64,000 nucleotides of DNA from JAAXQD01 sp963790095 (GTDB taxonomy: Bacteria > Desulfobacterota > Desulfobacteria > Desulfobacterales > UBA11574): positions 1-64,000 of the forward strand of contig CAWBNO010000020.1 in assembly GCA_963790095.1 (NCBI GenBank), in the 5' to 3' direction. Position 1 is the first letter of the stretch, and each line of letters starts with the position of its first letter. The translations under genes and the position numbers were made by a program. This document shows, in pieces, positions 48,212-58,154 of the stretch. Under the pieces are notes generated by a model that did no database searches, was not told the DNA's origin, and saw only the letters and a program-made list of their open reading frames with translations.

Positions 48212-48961
48212 ATGGGATATCATGTGAAAAAGGTAATTTTATTCACCCTTTTTTTGTCAATACTTTTTCCGATGAGTTTAACCGCCCAAGAAAAGTTCGA
48301 AATCGATGTCATCAAAACGTCTGCCGGTGATTTAGAAATCACCTTTATCGGCCATGGGACGCTGATGTTCAACCTTGGCGGGAAAGTCATCCATGTCGAC
48401 CCCTGGACCCAGCTGGCCGATTATTCCAACATGCCCAAAGCCGACCTTCTTTTGTTAACCCATGAGCACCGCGACCATCTCGATCTGAAGGCCATAGAGA
48501 TTCTGCGCACTGAAAAAACCGATGTTGTGTTAACCCCGACCTGCTCAAGTCAGGTCAAAGATGGGATCGTTATGAACAATGGCGATGTCAGGATCGTAAA
48601 AGATTTGAAAATAGAAGCTGTGCCGGCATACAACATCGTCCATATGCGGAGCAAAGGGGTTCCTTTTCACCCAAAGGGGGTGGGTAACGGTTATGTCATC
48701 ACCTTCGGAGATAAACGGGTTTATGTGGCGGGAGATACGGAAAACACGCCGGAAATGAACGTGTTGACAGATATCGATATCGCTTTTTTGCCCATGAATC
48801 TTCCGTATACCATGACGCCGGAAATGGTGGCATCGGCAACCAGGGCCTTTAAACCAAAAATACTCTATCCGTATCACTATGGCGAAACAGATACGTCGAT
48901 CATCGTAGAATTGCTAAAGGATGTGGATCAGACAGAGGTGCGTATTCGAAAGATGAAGTGA
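48212..48961 (+). CDS. Secreted metallo-beta-lactamase-fold hydrolase (UlaG-like)
   Basis: 249 aa. It has a signal peptide (about 1-25, cut near TAQ). The zinc motif is LTHEHRDHLD; later AYNIVHMRSKGVPFHPKGVGNGYVI, VYVAGDTENTPEM and YPYHYGETD follow the UlaG/RomA pattern. Substrate unknown. The product is probably periplasmic. Confidence 0.88.
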   Translation: MGYHVKKVILFTLFLSILFPMSLTAQEKFEIDVIKTSAGDLEITFIGHGTLMFNLGGKVIHVDPWTQLADYSNMPKADLLLLTHEHRDHLDLKAIEILRTEKTDVVLTPTCSSQVKDGIVMNNGDVRIVKDLKIEAVPAYNIVHMRSKGVPFHPKGVGNGYVITFGDKRVYVAGDTENTPEMNVLTDIDIAFLPMNLPYTMTPEMVASATRAFKPKILYPYHYGETDTSIIVELLKDVDQTEVRIRKMK

Positions 48962-48963
48962 TC

Positions 48964-49060
48964 ATTGAAATAACGAAGCCACTCCGCCAACCCGCCTGCC
49001 ATGCAAGGCACGAGCGGGCAGGTATCGTTACGTGGAGAAGCGCACCCCCTGAACATGTAC
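48964..49060. repeat. Palindromic repeat family 2, copy B
   Basis: CATTGAAATAACGA, then CCCGCCTGCCATGCAAGGCA, then TATCGTTACG and GCGCACCCCCTGAACA. The order and sequence match the right half of the copy at 3197-3412. Confidence 0.7.
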
Positions 49061-49096
49061 ATCATTATTTGAGTTGGGCGTGGGACCCCACACCGG

Positions 49097-50017
49097 GTGT
49101 TTGAAATCGCCGGTCCGTCACCCAAATTTGTGGCCTGGATGCACAATATGGTTGAAAAATTATGCGAAAATCTCACCCAAGACCAGGCAAATACCTATGG
49201 GTTGGTCCTGGCCTCGTCCAGCCTGCCGTATTCCATGGTAAGATCCGGCAGCGGCTGGGAAATTTGGGTTGATGAGACGAACCACGCCAGAGCCCTGGAC
49301 CTTGTGGCACAATATGATGCCGAGAATTCCCCACAGCCGCCGTTGTATGCCCGGAAGACCCAAGAACATAAGAAAACGTATACGGGTATATGGGTTTCCC
49401 TGCTTCTTCTGGCATGCAATATGGCCGTCGATATGTCCGGTGGCGTCGAAAAATTTGCCGGGCAATACGGTGCCTCTGCCTTTGATATTCTGAACGGAGA
49501 CGTATACCGGACCGTTACGTCCCTGATGCTCCACGCAAATTATCCGCATCTGGCCGGCAACATGGCCGGGATTGCCATATTCGGGACCTGGGTTTGTAAC
49601 ATCACCGGGGCGGGGGTCGGATGGCTGGTGATACTTTTCACCGGAATTTTGGGAAACTTGGCCAATGCAGCCCTGTTTCAATACGGTCATAACTCAATCG
49701 GCGCATCGACGGCGGTATTTGGCGCCGTCGGCTTTCTGGCCGCATATCAGCTAGATCGGAAAATCAAAGTTGTTGATCAGCGCAGGAAGGCCTGGCTTCC
49801 CCTGGCCGGTGGTTTGGCACTGCTGGCATTTCTGGGTGCAGGAGCCCAGTCGGATCTCACCGCACACTTGTTCGGTTTTCTGGCGGGCATCTTTCTGGGA
49901 TTTGTTTACGCCATGGTTCTCCAGCGACTTTTGAAAAAGAGACACCAAACCTACTGTATGGTCGCCGCCATCGGTATCGTTTCATTCTCCTGGCTGTGGG
50001 CGTCTGACATTCTCTAA
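49097..50017 (+). CDS. Rhomboid-family intramembrane serine protease
   Basis: 306 aa. A cytosolic N-terminal part (about 1-90) is followed by six membrane segments. The catalytic serine is in GASTAVFGAVG and the histidine in LTAHLFGFLAG; the HxxxN stretch is HANYPHLAGNM. The start is a GTG. The repeat just upstream may have removed an earlier start, so the N-terminus is uncertain. Confidence 0.85.
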   Translation: MFEIAGPSPKFVAWMHNMVEKLCENLTQDQANTYGLVLASSSLPYSMVRSGSGWEIWVDETNHARALDLVAQYDAENSPQPPLYARKTQEHKKTYTGIWVSLLLLACNMAVDMSGGVEKFAGQYGASAFDILNGDVYRTVTSLMLHANYPHLAGNMAGIAIFGTWVCNITGAGVGWLVILFTGILGNLANAALFQYGHNSIGASTAVFGAVGFLAAYQLDRKIKVVDQRRKAWLPLAGGLALLAFLGAGAQSDLTAHLFGFLAGIFLGFVYAMVLQRLLKKRHQTYCMVAAIGIVSFSWLWASDIL

Positions 50018-50067
50018 ATTCGAACCCCTTTGTTGAAAAAAAATAAACGAACCATGGAGAAAAGACC

Positions 50068-51348
50068 TTGAGAATCCTTTTGATATCCGCCAACACCGAA
50101 ACCGTTAACATGCCGGTGTTACCCTTGGGACTGGGATGTGTGGCCACATCGATACAGCGCGCAGGGTACCCGATCCGGGTGTTAAATTTACAAGATCAAA
50201 CAGACCCCCTGGCAGCCGTCCAGGAAATCGTCGAAGAATTCCCACCGGAGGTCATCGGAATCTCCGTCAGAAATATCGATGACCAGAATCGGGAAAACCC
50301 CGTGTTTTATCTGGACGCCGTCAAAGAGATCGTATCGATTTGTCGCAATACGACCCGTGCCCTCATTGTTTTAGGAGGTGCGGGGTATAGTATTTTTCCC
50401 CAATCCGCCCTGGATTACCTTGAAGCCGACCTGGGAATTCAGGGGGAGGGGGAGGCGGCGTTTCTTGAACTTCTCAACCGGCTTCAAAATAAAATCGAAC
50501 TCTCCGGAATTCCCGGTCTTTATTTTTTTCGTCAGGGGACTCAAAACCGACCCAAACATATCGTCGATCTGGCTGCCTATCCACTGCCCCTGCCCCATAC
50601 CCATATCCGGATTCCGGCCATGCTCGGAGAAGAAGAGATTTGGTTTCCGGTTCAAACCCGCCGGGGATGTCCCATGAATTGTAATTACTGTTCCACCGCC
50701 ACTATTGAAGGACGAACCCTTCGAAAATATCCCCCCGAAAAAGTTGTCCAGATGATTTCGCGATGTGTCGATGCCGGGTTTGATCGCTTTTTTTTCGTCG
50801 ACAATACCTTTAATTTCCCGCCGTCCTATGCCAAAACCCTTTGTGATCGATTGATATCGGCAGATTTGAAAATGATCTGGCGGTGTATCGTGTACCCCTG
50901 GAAAGTTGATGAGACCCTGGCGGCAAAAATGGCCCGGGCCGGCTGCAGAGAGGTCAGTTTTGGTTTTGAAAGCGGTTCAATGAAAATACTTCGAAACATG
51001 AACAAAAGATATGGCCCGGATGACGTGCGGAAGATTTCAGAACGACTGAAGGCGGTCGGCATCCATCGTATGGGATTTTTACTGCTGGGAGGACCCGGTG
51101 AGACCCGAAAGACCGTTCTGGAAAGTTTGACGTTTGCCGATTCCTTGGCCCTGGAAGCTGTGAAAGTAACCACCGGCATTCGAATTTATCCCCATACCTC
51201 GCTGGCCCGAACCGCCGTTGAAGGAGGACTGATTGAACCGGACGAGAACCTTCTTTTCCCCAAGTTTTATATGGAAAGGGGAATGGAAGGCTGGCTGGAA
51301 CAGACGGTGGATGCCTGGATGGAGGGCTGTCCCAACTGGATTCAATGA
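50068..51348 (+). CDS. B12-binding-domain radical SAM protein
   Basis: 426 aa from a TTG with GGAGA upstream. The N-terminal B12-binding-like part (about 1-150, PLGLGCVATSIQRAGY, IGISVRNIDDQN) is followed by radical SAM with its cluster motif CPMNCNYC (about residue 204). The elements LGGPGETRKTV and YPHTSLARTA are typical of methyltransferase- or ring-forming enzymes of this class. Substrate unknown. It begins 50 bp after the rhomboid gene and may be co-transcribed. Confidence 0.88.
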   Translation: MRILLISANTETVNMPVLPLGLGCVATSIQRAGYPIRVLNLQDQTDPLAAVQEIVEEFPPEVIGISVRNIDDQNRENPVFYLDAVKEIVSICRNTTRALIVLGGAGYSIFPQSALDYLEADLGIQGEGEAAFLELLNRLQNKIELSGIPGLYFFRQGTQNRPKHIVDLAAYPLPLPHTHIRIPAMLGEEEIWFPVQTRRGCPMNCNYCSTATIEGRTLRKYPPEKVVQMISRCVDAGFDRFFFVDNTFNFPPSYAKTLCDRLISADLKMIWRCIVYPWKVDETLAAKMARAGCREVSFGFESGSMKILRNMNKRYGPDDVRKISERLKAVGIHRMGFLLLGGPGETRKTVLESLTFADSLALEAVKVTTGIRIYPHTSLARTAVEGGLIEPDENLLFPKFYMERGMEGWLEQTVDAWMEGCPNWIQ

Positions 51349-51632
51349 AACCCGGACAGGTTTGGCTCGCCATTTCGCAGCATTTGGAATCGCGAAACGA
51401 TGGTGCAAACATCTTGTTAATTCCGCATTTATTTGAAATTAAGGATCTTTTAATAGCTCCTGGTTTATGCCGCGTCCATGGAATGCTGGAATGTTGGAAT
51501 AGTGGAACGTTGGGCTGAGAGAACAATATCATTCTAATTCTTGCAGTAACCCATTATTCCATTGTTCCATAATTCCAATTGTGACCTGCCTGCTCGTGCC
51601 TTGCAATGGCAGGCGGGGCGAAGTGAACTAAC
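51349..51632. other. Intergenic stretch with small dyads
   Basis: Between convergent genes. GGAATGCTGGAATGTTGGAA and ATTCCATTGTTCCATAATTCC can pair. At 51583-51616 the string ACCTGCCTGCTCGTGCCTTG repeats, inverted, part of family 2 from 48990. Confidence 0.5.
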
Positions 51633-52484
51633 TCAAAAAACAATCCCCACATATCCCACAAAACTTGAGCCGGGATTTTTATCATAGCTGGTGGCATATG
51701 CTAGGGTTTCCGCTTGTTGTGCCCCAAGCTGTTTTGCAGCTGCTATGGCGGTTGCAGCCGCGCCGCTGCAGCAGGCATTCTGGTGGGACAATCCTTCTTG
51801 AATGACCTTTTCGGGGTCCATGGCCAGTATGGCGTCAATAACGCGTCGGTCGTTTTTATTTCGGACCCAGTTTACCGCTGAAGGCCCCGTGCCCTGGGAG
51901 GTAAAGCCGTAATTCGGGCCGTAATGGGTAAGGTCCGTGGAACCGATGACTTTGACCCGGAGCCCCATCCGGGTTGAGATGTCCACCACAGCTTTTCCCA
52001 TTTCAAGGGATTTTTTCGTCGGCGGCGCACCGATGGGGACGATTTTAGCGTCTTTAAAAAAATATTTAATAAAAGGAAGCTGAAGTTCGATGGTATTGTC
52101 CTGGGTAAAGCGATTCGCGGTTTCAATCTCAAATGTAAATTTTTTGGCCAGTTCACCGGCCAGTTGTTTTTCTATTTGTATGTCGCCAAAAGGGGTCTCC
52201 CATGCACCGTCGGTCATAATATAGGCCGGGGAAGTGCTGTGGAGATGCATGCCGAAAATCACGAGAACATCCGGCGGATTTTCATCTTGAAGGCAGTGTA
52301 TTACATTGCATGCGATGCTGCCTGAAAAAAACCATCCGGCATGGGGCACGATGCCGCCGGTTAAGGTTCTTTCCGAAATTGTTTCTGTGGGGTATTCTTT
52401 TAGAAATCCCTGGATCTCTTTCTCACATGCCGAAGCATTGCCTGGGTACCAGCTTCCCGAAAACATAGATTTTCTTACATTCAT
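51633..52484 (-). CDS. amrB: AmmeMemoRadiSam system protein B (Memo-like)
   Basis: 283 aa. The Memo-family pattern starts with RKSMFSGSWYPGNASACEKEIQGF and includes GGIVPHAGWFFSG, VIFGMHLHSTSPAYIM, GSTDLTHYGPNYGF and an alanine/glycine-rich end. Usually linked to a radical SAM partner (AmrS) and AmrA; the neighbouring radical SAM enzyme is not obviously AmrS. Biochemical role unclear. Confidence 0.88.
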   Translation of the reverse strand: MNVRKSMFSGSWYPGNASACEKEIQGFLKEYPTETISERTLTGGIVPHAGWFFSGSIACNVIHCLQDENPPDVLVIFGMHLHSTSPAYIMTDGAWETPFGDIQIEKQLAGELAKKFTFEIETANRFTQDNTIELQLPFIKYFFKDAKIVPIGAPPTKKSLEMGKAVVDISTRMGLRVKVIGSTDLTHYGPNYGFTSQGTGPSAVNWVRNKNDRRVIDAILAMDPEKVIQEGLSHQNACCSGAAATAIAAAKQLGAQQAETLAYATSYDKNPGSSFVGYVGIVF

Positions 52485-52886
52485 GATAGCCGCCTCCCTT
52501 CTAACCTGTTAATTTGCCACATGGGGCTGAATAAGTCCAATTTATTTTTACCTAAACGATGCCTTCAAACAGTGACAAAAATTTAAATTTATAATAATTG
52601 CAAATAAATATATATTGCTAAAAATGATAATAGGTCTCATCAATTTTTATCTCATGTTGGGAATTTCAAACTTCAAACTTCGGACTCCAGCTCATCCGGG
52701 ATCGTTGGCCCTGGAAAAATAGGTCATCGAATTTATGAATTTGAGGACTCAGTCCGCCCCTTTTTGTCTGATGTTTTTCGTGAGAAAGTCGGGTTAGACC
52801 TTGACAAGACCGGGGTATGATCACTATTTTTAAACTAAATTTTCGCCCAATTAAGGACCAAAGAAATCGAGATCAGGAGGTTTTTC
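52485..52886. other. Intergenic stretch upstream of the zinc-ribbon gene
   Basis: 402 bp without a recognised gene or repeat. A TTGACA near 52801 could be the -35 box for the following gene. Confidence 0.35.
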
Positions 52887-53081
52887 ATGCCCATATATGA
52901 ATATCAATGTGAAAAGTGTCACCACTGTTTTGAACGGCTCGTTTTCAGCAGTGATGATGAAAAGCCACGCTGCCCTGAATGTGAGTACCACCGGGTAAAG
53001 CGGCTTTTAAGCTCCACGTGTTTTATCGGCAGTTCCGGAGGCAGCGGTTGCAGCAAAAGTGCGCCCAAAGGTTTCTCATGA
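52887..53081 (+). CDS. FmdB-like zinc-ribbon protein
   Basis: 64 aa. The N-terminus MPIYEYQCEKCHHCFERLV and the second pair CPEC form the FmdB zinc ribbon. The tail is serine/glycine-rich. Role unknown; GGAGG precedes ATG. Confidence 0.85.
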   Translation: MPIYEYQCEKCHHCFERLVFSSDDEKPRCPECEYHRVKRLLSSTCFIGSSGGSGCSKSAPKGFS

Positions 53082-53170
53082 GCCAGCTAGTTCCCAGCGG
53101 CGGTCGGCCGCAAAAGAGATGAGACGTCCCGGGACCTGGATTTAGATTTGGGTTCAAACAGCCATTTCCC

Positions 53171-53199
53171 TTGACAGGTCAAAAAAGAGGTGTTAACAG
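53171..53199 (+). promoter_or_regulatory. Probable tRNA-Val promoter
   Basis: TTGACA followed after 17 nt by TAACAG, about 15 bp before the tRNA. Confidence 0.45.
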
Positions 53200-53213
53200 A
53201 TTTTTTAACATAC

Positions 53214-53288
53214 AGGCACGTAGCTCAGGGGGAGAGCGCTACCTTGACACGGTAGAGGTCGTTGGTTCAAATCCAATCGTGCCTACCA
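53214..53288 (+). tRNA. tRNA-Val (GAC)
   Basis: Cloverleaf: acceptor AGGCACG/CGTGCCT, D-stem GCTC/GAGC, anticodon stem CTACC/GGTAG with loop TTGACAC (anticodon GAC), T-stem GTTGG/CCAAT with TTCAAAT. Discriminator A and CCA are encoded. Confidence 0.95.
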
Positions 53289-53405
53289 TTTTACCAAGAT
53301 GTTAGGGCTGAATATCATTCGGCCCTTTTTTATTTGTTGGGAAAAATTAAAATTCTTTTTCGATCCCATACGCCGTTGGACTGGAACTGCGGAGGGCTTT
53401 TAGGA

Positions 53406-54671
53406 TCATGTTTTACGGGTTTTCCGAATCAATATTGCAATGACGCCCACCAGCACCACAGAAACCATCCCGAGGGCATAAAAAACCGTTTCAATCCCAA
53501 AATTCGTTTCAATTATTTTAATCATTTTCACCGCCAAAGCCCCGACACCGAAGGTCAAAACAAACTTAGAGCCGAAAGCTGAGTGATGCAGTTTCTTTGG
53601 CGTGAATTTGGCGACGAGGGTATTCTCAATGGGCTGCATTCCGAGGAGAAAGAAAAAGTAGATGAGCGTCAGCATGACCAAGGGGAGGTCCGTGGTCGTA
53701 GCCATTAAAAACGCTGCAGGAATGGTTATTGCGTGAAAAATAAAGTAGCAGATTCTTAGGTCAAAACGTTCTGCCGTTCGTCCGCCGGTATATTGCCCCA
53801 GCATGCCCACGATGAAAATAAAAGAAACAAAGGTGGTTGCCACAAGATTTTTAGAAAGGCCGCCCCCTGCTACCGAACTCAGCCACTGAAAAATAACCTG
53901 GTTTTTGAGTTCGAAATAGGCCGGAAGGATAACGGTTGCTCCCCGGTATACAATTCCCCCCAGCATCATGGCCACCAGCAGGATGAGAAATGCAACTAGA
54001 AAACCGTTTCCATCGCCGGAACTCTTTCTATCGGATCTGTGGACTTCCGTACGTGGCAGGACAGCAATCAGCCCTACCCCCAAAAGATTCAACACGCCAA
54101 GACTCAGGTAGGCCGCCGAAGGTCCCCAAAGCCAGTTGACCACGCCGGTCAGCAATGGGGCTGTGGCAAGACCAAGATTTCCAAACATGCCATTGTAGGC
54201 CATCCCCAAACTGACCCGTTTGATTTCCTTTGAAATCATCCCCAGGCCGATGGGATGGTATATGCCTGAGAAAAGGCCGATCATTGCCAAAGCCATTGAA
54301 AACCTTGAAGGATTGTCAATCCACACGGCTGCTGCCAGCCCACTGCAGCCTGCACCAAGATAGAATATCAGAAACAGAAGTTTGCTTCCCCAGCGGTCGG
54401 CGATCATACCCCAGGGAAGCGCCGTGATTCCAAAAAGACAATACATCCAGAAAGAAAGGTCCAGGATGTCGGCCATGTCCATTTTAAGACGGCCGGCCAA
54501 TGGAAGAACCACCGCCGGAAATACCAGCATGTTGAAATGGCTCATAAAATGGCCGTAGCAGGTGGCGAACAGGATGCGAAGTTCGCGGGAATCCATTTGA
54601 TGTGCAGTCAGTGATTCGCGGGTTGTCTTTTTTGCCAATTCAATATTCCTTTTATAAAATTGGTCTACCAT
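53406..54671 (-). CDS. MFS transporter
   Basis: 421 aa, 12 hydrophobic segments. Motif A-like segment (GMIADRWGSKLLFLIFYLG) after the second segment, plus IYHPIGLGMIS typical of the fosmidomycin-resistance/oxalate-type branch. Substrate unknown. It stands alone next to the tRNA. Confidence 0.85.
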   Translation of the reverse strand: MVDQFYKRNIELAKKTTRESLTAHQMDSRELRILFATCYGHFMSHFNMLVFPAVVLPLAGRLKMDMADILDLSFWMYCLFGITALPWGMIADRWGSKLLFLIFYLGAGCSGLAAAVWIDNPSRFSMALAMIGLFSGIYHPIGLGMISKEIKRVSLGMAYNGMFGNLGLATAPLLTGVVNWLWGPSAAYLSLGVLNLLGVGLIAVLPRTEVHRSDRKSSGDGNGFLVAFLILLVAMMLGGIVYRGATVILPAYFELKNQVIFQWLSSVAGGGLSKNLVATTFVSFIFIVGMLGQYTGGRTAERFDLRICYFIFHAITIPAAFLMATTTDLPLVMLTLIYFFFLLGMQPIENTLVAKFTPKKLHHSAFGSKFVLTFGVGALAVKMIKIIETNFGIETVFYALGMVSVVLVGVIAILIRKTRKT

Positions 54672-54914
54672 GAACTCACCGGTTTCCCTCTTCCTAAGTT
54701 ACAGGATTCGGGGCGACCAGGCCGGTGAAAAAGATAGATATAGAAAGATATCGGTAAAATCAAGCAGTAAGGAAATAAAACTGCATGAAATAATATTCCA
54801 ATTCTTAATTGACAGATATCGTTGGCCAATTTATAGATTAGGTGCAATTATTTTAATCTTGAAATGATAATCACTATAAAATTCCGTTTCAGCGGAATTT
54901 TTTTGGGTAATTGT

Positions 54915-55448
54915 ATGAATTTTATAAAAAAACTATGTTTCTGGATCGACTCGGTGAACGAATGGGTCGGCCGGGGCGTGGCCTGGGTGACACTCGGCCT
55001 GGTTCTGGTCGTATTCATCGATGTGGTCATGCGTTACCTTTTCAATACCAGTTATGTTTTTGTCCAGGAGCTTGAATGGCATCTGTTTGCCTTCATCTTT
55101 CTTATGGGCGCCGGCTACACCCTGCTTCACGACGGTCATGTTCGGGTGGACATCATCTACCAGCGCTTTGGATTCAAGGGCCGGGCCTGGATTAATTTGG
55201 TCGGCGTTATTTTTTTCCTGCTGCCCGGTTGTATTATGGTTATCATTACTTCGTGGCAGTTTGTTTACGACGCCTGGTCGGTTATGGAAGGGTCGCCTGA
55301 TCCCGGCGGCATCCCTTACCGTTATGTGGTCAAAGGAACCATTACTGTAGGATTTTTTCTCCTTTGTCTTCAAGGTATCTCTTTGGGAATTCACAGTCTG
55401 TTGCAGCTATTGGGGGAAGAAGATCAAATAGGGGAGAAATCGTCCTGA
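54915..55448 (+). CDS. dctQ: TRAP transporter small permease (DctQ)
   Basis: 177 aa. Four membrane segments, with the conserved RYLFNTSYVFVQELEWHLFAFIFLMGAGYTLLHDGHVRVDI. A longer frame adds 17 residues, but this ATG starts the family fold. Its stop overlaps the next start (TGATG). Confidence 0.92.
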   Translation: MNFIKKLCFWIDSVNEWVGRGVAWVTLGLVLVVFIDVVMRYLFNTSYVFVQELEWHLFAFIFLMGAGYTLLHDGHVRVDIIYQRFGFKGRAWINLVGVIFFLLPGCIMVIITSWQFVYDAWSVMEGSPDPGGIPYRYVVKGTITVGFFLLCLQGISLGIHSLLQLLGEEDQIGEKSS

Positions 55449-56773
55449 TGGAATATTTACCGGCCTGGATGTTCTTGGCGCTGACCATTCTTCTCATGGC
55501 CGGGTTTCCTGTTACCTTTACTTTATTGGGGACCGCCCTGTGTTTCGGTCTGATCGGTTTTGGGTGGAATTTCTTCAATCTACTCCCCCTGCGCATTTGG
55601 GGAGTCATTACCAACGTAACCCTTATTGCCGTACCTTTGTTCGTGTTTATGGGCGTGATGCTGGAACGATCCGGCTTGGCCGAAGAGCTTCTCGACACCA
55701 TGGGTCTTCTTTTTGGTCGTCTGCGCGGCGGTCTGGCTGTTTCGGTTGTCATTGTCGGTGCGCTGTTGGGAGCTTCCACCGGAATCGTTGGTGCCACGGT
55801 TGTCACCATGGGGCTGTTGGCGGTACCCACTATGCTGAGACGCGGCTACCAAAAAGAGTTGGCCACCGGCACCGTGTCGGCATCCGGAACCCTGGGGCAG
55901 ATCATTCCTCCGAGCATTGTTCTCGTTCTTATCGGAGATATCGTCGGGGTTTCTGTTGGCGAGCTCTTTTTAGGTGCAGTTTTACCCGGTCTGGTTTTGG
56001 TGGGCCTGTACATCCTATACATTCTCATCGTTGCCTATCTCCGGCCGGATATGGCCCCCCCCATTCCCCAGGAAGAACTGGATGCCATTTCATCCAGGGA
56101 GCTGGCAGTGCGGGTGGGCAAAGCCCTTGTTCCGCCGCTGTTTCTTATGGTCGCGGTTTTGGGGTCCATTTTTGCAGGAATTGCATCCCCCACCGAGGCC
56201 GCAGCGGTCGGTGCCGTTGGGGCGACGTTGCTGACCGTGATCAATGGAAAGTTCAAAATGGAAATCCTGAACGCGGTTATGCTTACCACGGTTCGGCTGA
56301 CGTGTATGGTATTTATTATTCTATGCGGGGCGGCAGCATTCGGTCTGGTTTTCCGGGGTCTTGGAGGCGACGGGCTGGTCAGGGAATTTTTGGGAGGGCT
56401 GGCGCACCAATACAGCCACGGAGCCGTATTGGCCATCGTCATGGGCCTTATCTTTGTTATCGGTTTTTTTCTGGATTTTATCGAAATCACCTTTATCCAC
56501 GTGCCGGTCCTTGCACCGATCATGATCGATTTCGGTTACGATCCGGTCTGGTTCTGCATTTTGATTGCGGTGAATCTCCAGACATCTTTTATGACACCGC
56601 CCTTTGGATTCTCTCTCTTTTATCTCAAGGCGGTTACGCCTCCGGAGATTTCCACCGGTCATATTTATCGCGGAATCGTTCCTTTTGTTTTTTTTCAGCT
56701 CATCGGACTGTTGATCGTTGTGTTTTTCCCGCATTTGGCCACCTGGCTTCCGGATTTGGTATTCGGACCCTGA
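55448..56773 (+). CDS. dctM: TRAP transporter large permease (DctM)
   Basis: 441 aa, about 12 membrane segments, with PLFVFMGVMLERSGLAEELLDTMG, GTLGQIIPPSIVLVLIGDI and NLQTSFMTPPFGFSLFYLKAVTP. The start is coupled to dctQ. Together with dctQ and dctP it imports an organic acid using an ion gradient. Confidence 0.95.
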   Translation: MEYLPAWMFLALTILLMAGFPVTFTLLGTALCFGLIGFGWNFFNLLPLRIWGVITNVTLIAVPLFVFMGVMLERSGLAEELLDTMGLLFGRLRGGLAVSVVIVGALLGASTGIVGATVVTMGLLAVPTMLRRGYQKELATGTVSASGTLGQIIPPSIVLVLIGDIVGVSVGELFLGAVLPGLVLVGLYILYILIVAYLRPDMAPPIPQEELDAISSRELAVRVGKALVPPLFLMVAVLGSIFAGIASPTEAAAVGAVGATLLTVINGKFKMEILNAVMLTTVRLTCMVFIILCGAAAFGLVFRGLGGDGLVREFLGGLAHQYSHGAVLAIVMGLIFVIGFFLDFIEITFIHVPVLAPIMIDFGYDPVWFCILIAVNLQTSFMTPPFGFSLFYLKAVTPPEISTGHIYRGIVPFVFFQLIGLLIVVFFPHLATWLPDLVFGP

Positions 56774-56872
56774 GGGAAGAAAATACGGGCGCACATTGCA
56801 TCCCTTGACGGGGATAATGCATTTATTTGCTGCATGTGTTAATCTTAAACATTCAACTTAAAGGAGATTTAC

Positions 56873-57976
56873 ATGAAAAGACGGGATTTTCTGAAAAAGG
56901 CCGGCCTGGGAACTGCAGCTGCCGTAGCATCTACTGCGGTTAACGCACCTGCGGTTCTGGCCAAAAAAACTTACAACTGGAAGATGGTAACCACTTGGCC
57001 GCCGAAATTTCCGGTATTGCAAATCGGTGCAGAACGTTTTGCCCAACGGGTAGAGCAGGCCAGCGAAGGGCGCATAAAGATTAAGGTGTTTGCCGGAGGT
57101 GAATTGGTTCCCCCGCTGGGCGTTTTCGATGCTGTATCCAAAGGTACCGTTGAGGTCGGCAGCGGGGCGTCTTACTACTGGGCCGGAAAAGTTCCGGCGG
57201 CCCAATGGTTTGCGGCTGTCCCCTTTGGTTTCAATCCCCAGGGGATAAATGCCTGGTTTTACAGCGGCGGTGGATTAAAACTCTGGGAGGAAGTGTACGC
57301 GCCGTTTAACCTGGTTCCAAGGCCTCAGGGCAACACCGGTGTCCAGATGGGCGGATGGTTCAATAAAAAGATCAATTCCATTGACGATTTTAAAGGCCTG
57401 AAGATGCGCATTCCCGGTCTGGGCGGCAAGGTGGTTGCCAAGGCCGGTGGAACCGTTGTTCTCACGGCTGGTGGCGAAATCTTCACCAATTTGGAACGGG
57501 GTGTCATCGATGCGACAGAATGGGTCGGTCCGTACCACGATTTGCGACTTGGCCTCTATCAGGCAGCCAAATATTATTACTACCCCGGCTGGCATGAGCC
57601 CGGCACCTGTCTGGAAGTCATGTTCAACAAGAAAGCCTATGATTCTTTGCCCAATGACCTCAAAGTCATCGTAGACGCTGTGGCCATGGAGACGAACCTG
57701 TGGAGCCTAAGCGAGTTCGAGGCCAATAACGGCGCGGCTCTAGAGGAATTGATTACCAAACACAAGGTTGAGCTGATCAAATTTCCCGACAAGGTTCTCG
57801 ACGCCCTGCGTCCGCTGGCGGCAGAAGTGCTTGAAGAAGAAGCTGCCAAGGATCCCATGTCAAAAAAGGTCCACGAAGCGTTTAAGAAATTCAAAAAAGT
57901 GATCGGTACCTGGGGCACGATTTCCGAGAAGGCGTACTATGACCTTATTGTTGAAAAATACGATCTTAAAGGTTAG
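56873..57976 (+). CDS. dctP: TRAP transporter solute-binding protein (DctP family)
   Basis: 367 aa. A Tat-type signal (MKRRDFLKKAGLGTAAAVAS, RRDFLKK) directs it to the periplasm. The binding fold reads FAQRVEQASEGRIKIKVFAGGELVPPLGVFDAVSKGTVEVG. The region KMRIPGLGGKVVAKAGGTVV with VIDATEWVGPYHD matches the 2-oxo-acid/TakP-like group. AAAGGAGA lies before ATG. The substrate is likely a keto or carboxylic acid, by inference. Confidence 0.93.
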   Translation: MKRRDFLKKAGLGTAAAVASTAVNAPAVLAKKTYNWKMVTTWPPKFPVLQIGAERFAQRVEQASEGRIKIKVFAGGELVPPLGVFDAVSKGTVEVGSGASYYWAGKVPAAQWFAAVPFGFNPQGINAWFYSGGGLKLWEEVYAPFNLVPRPQGNTGVQMGGWFNKKINSIDDFKGLKMRIPGLGGKVVAKAGGTVVLTAGGEIFTNLERGVIDATEWVGPYHDLRLGLYQAAKYYYYPGWHEPGTCLEVMFNKKAYDSLPNDLKVIVDAVAMETNLWSLSEFEANNGAALEELITKHKVELIKFPDKVLDALRPLAAEVLEEEAAKDPMSKKVHEAFKKFKKVIGTWGTISEKAYYDLIVEKYDLKG

Positions 57977-58032
57977 TCGTTATCCGGAAAGACGGCAGGC
58001 TGTTTAAGAAGACACGACAAGGCTTGATCCCA

Positions 58033-58067
58033 ATTCGCCAGTCGGCAATAAAAACCGACTGGCGAAT
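58033..58067 (+). terminator. Terminator of the TRAP operon
   Basis: A 13-bp stem, ATTCGCCAGTCGG against CCGACTGGCGAAT, with a 9-nt loop. The trailing bases are AT-rich but no long T-run follows. Confidence 0.7.
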
Positions 58068-58154
58068 AATTCTCTGAATTTTGCATGGGTCGAGTTCACC
58101 GCATATGCACGTCGAAGATCCCGTTAACCGGGGTCGAGATTTGTAACATCCCGA

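Noticed and set aside
55540..56808. Long open frame (422 codons) on the plus strand overlapping dctM
   Set aside because: It is the second frame of dctM, rich in Arg/His/Cys/Gly with no fold or motif, while the dctM frame has clear TRAP membrane segments.
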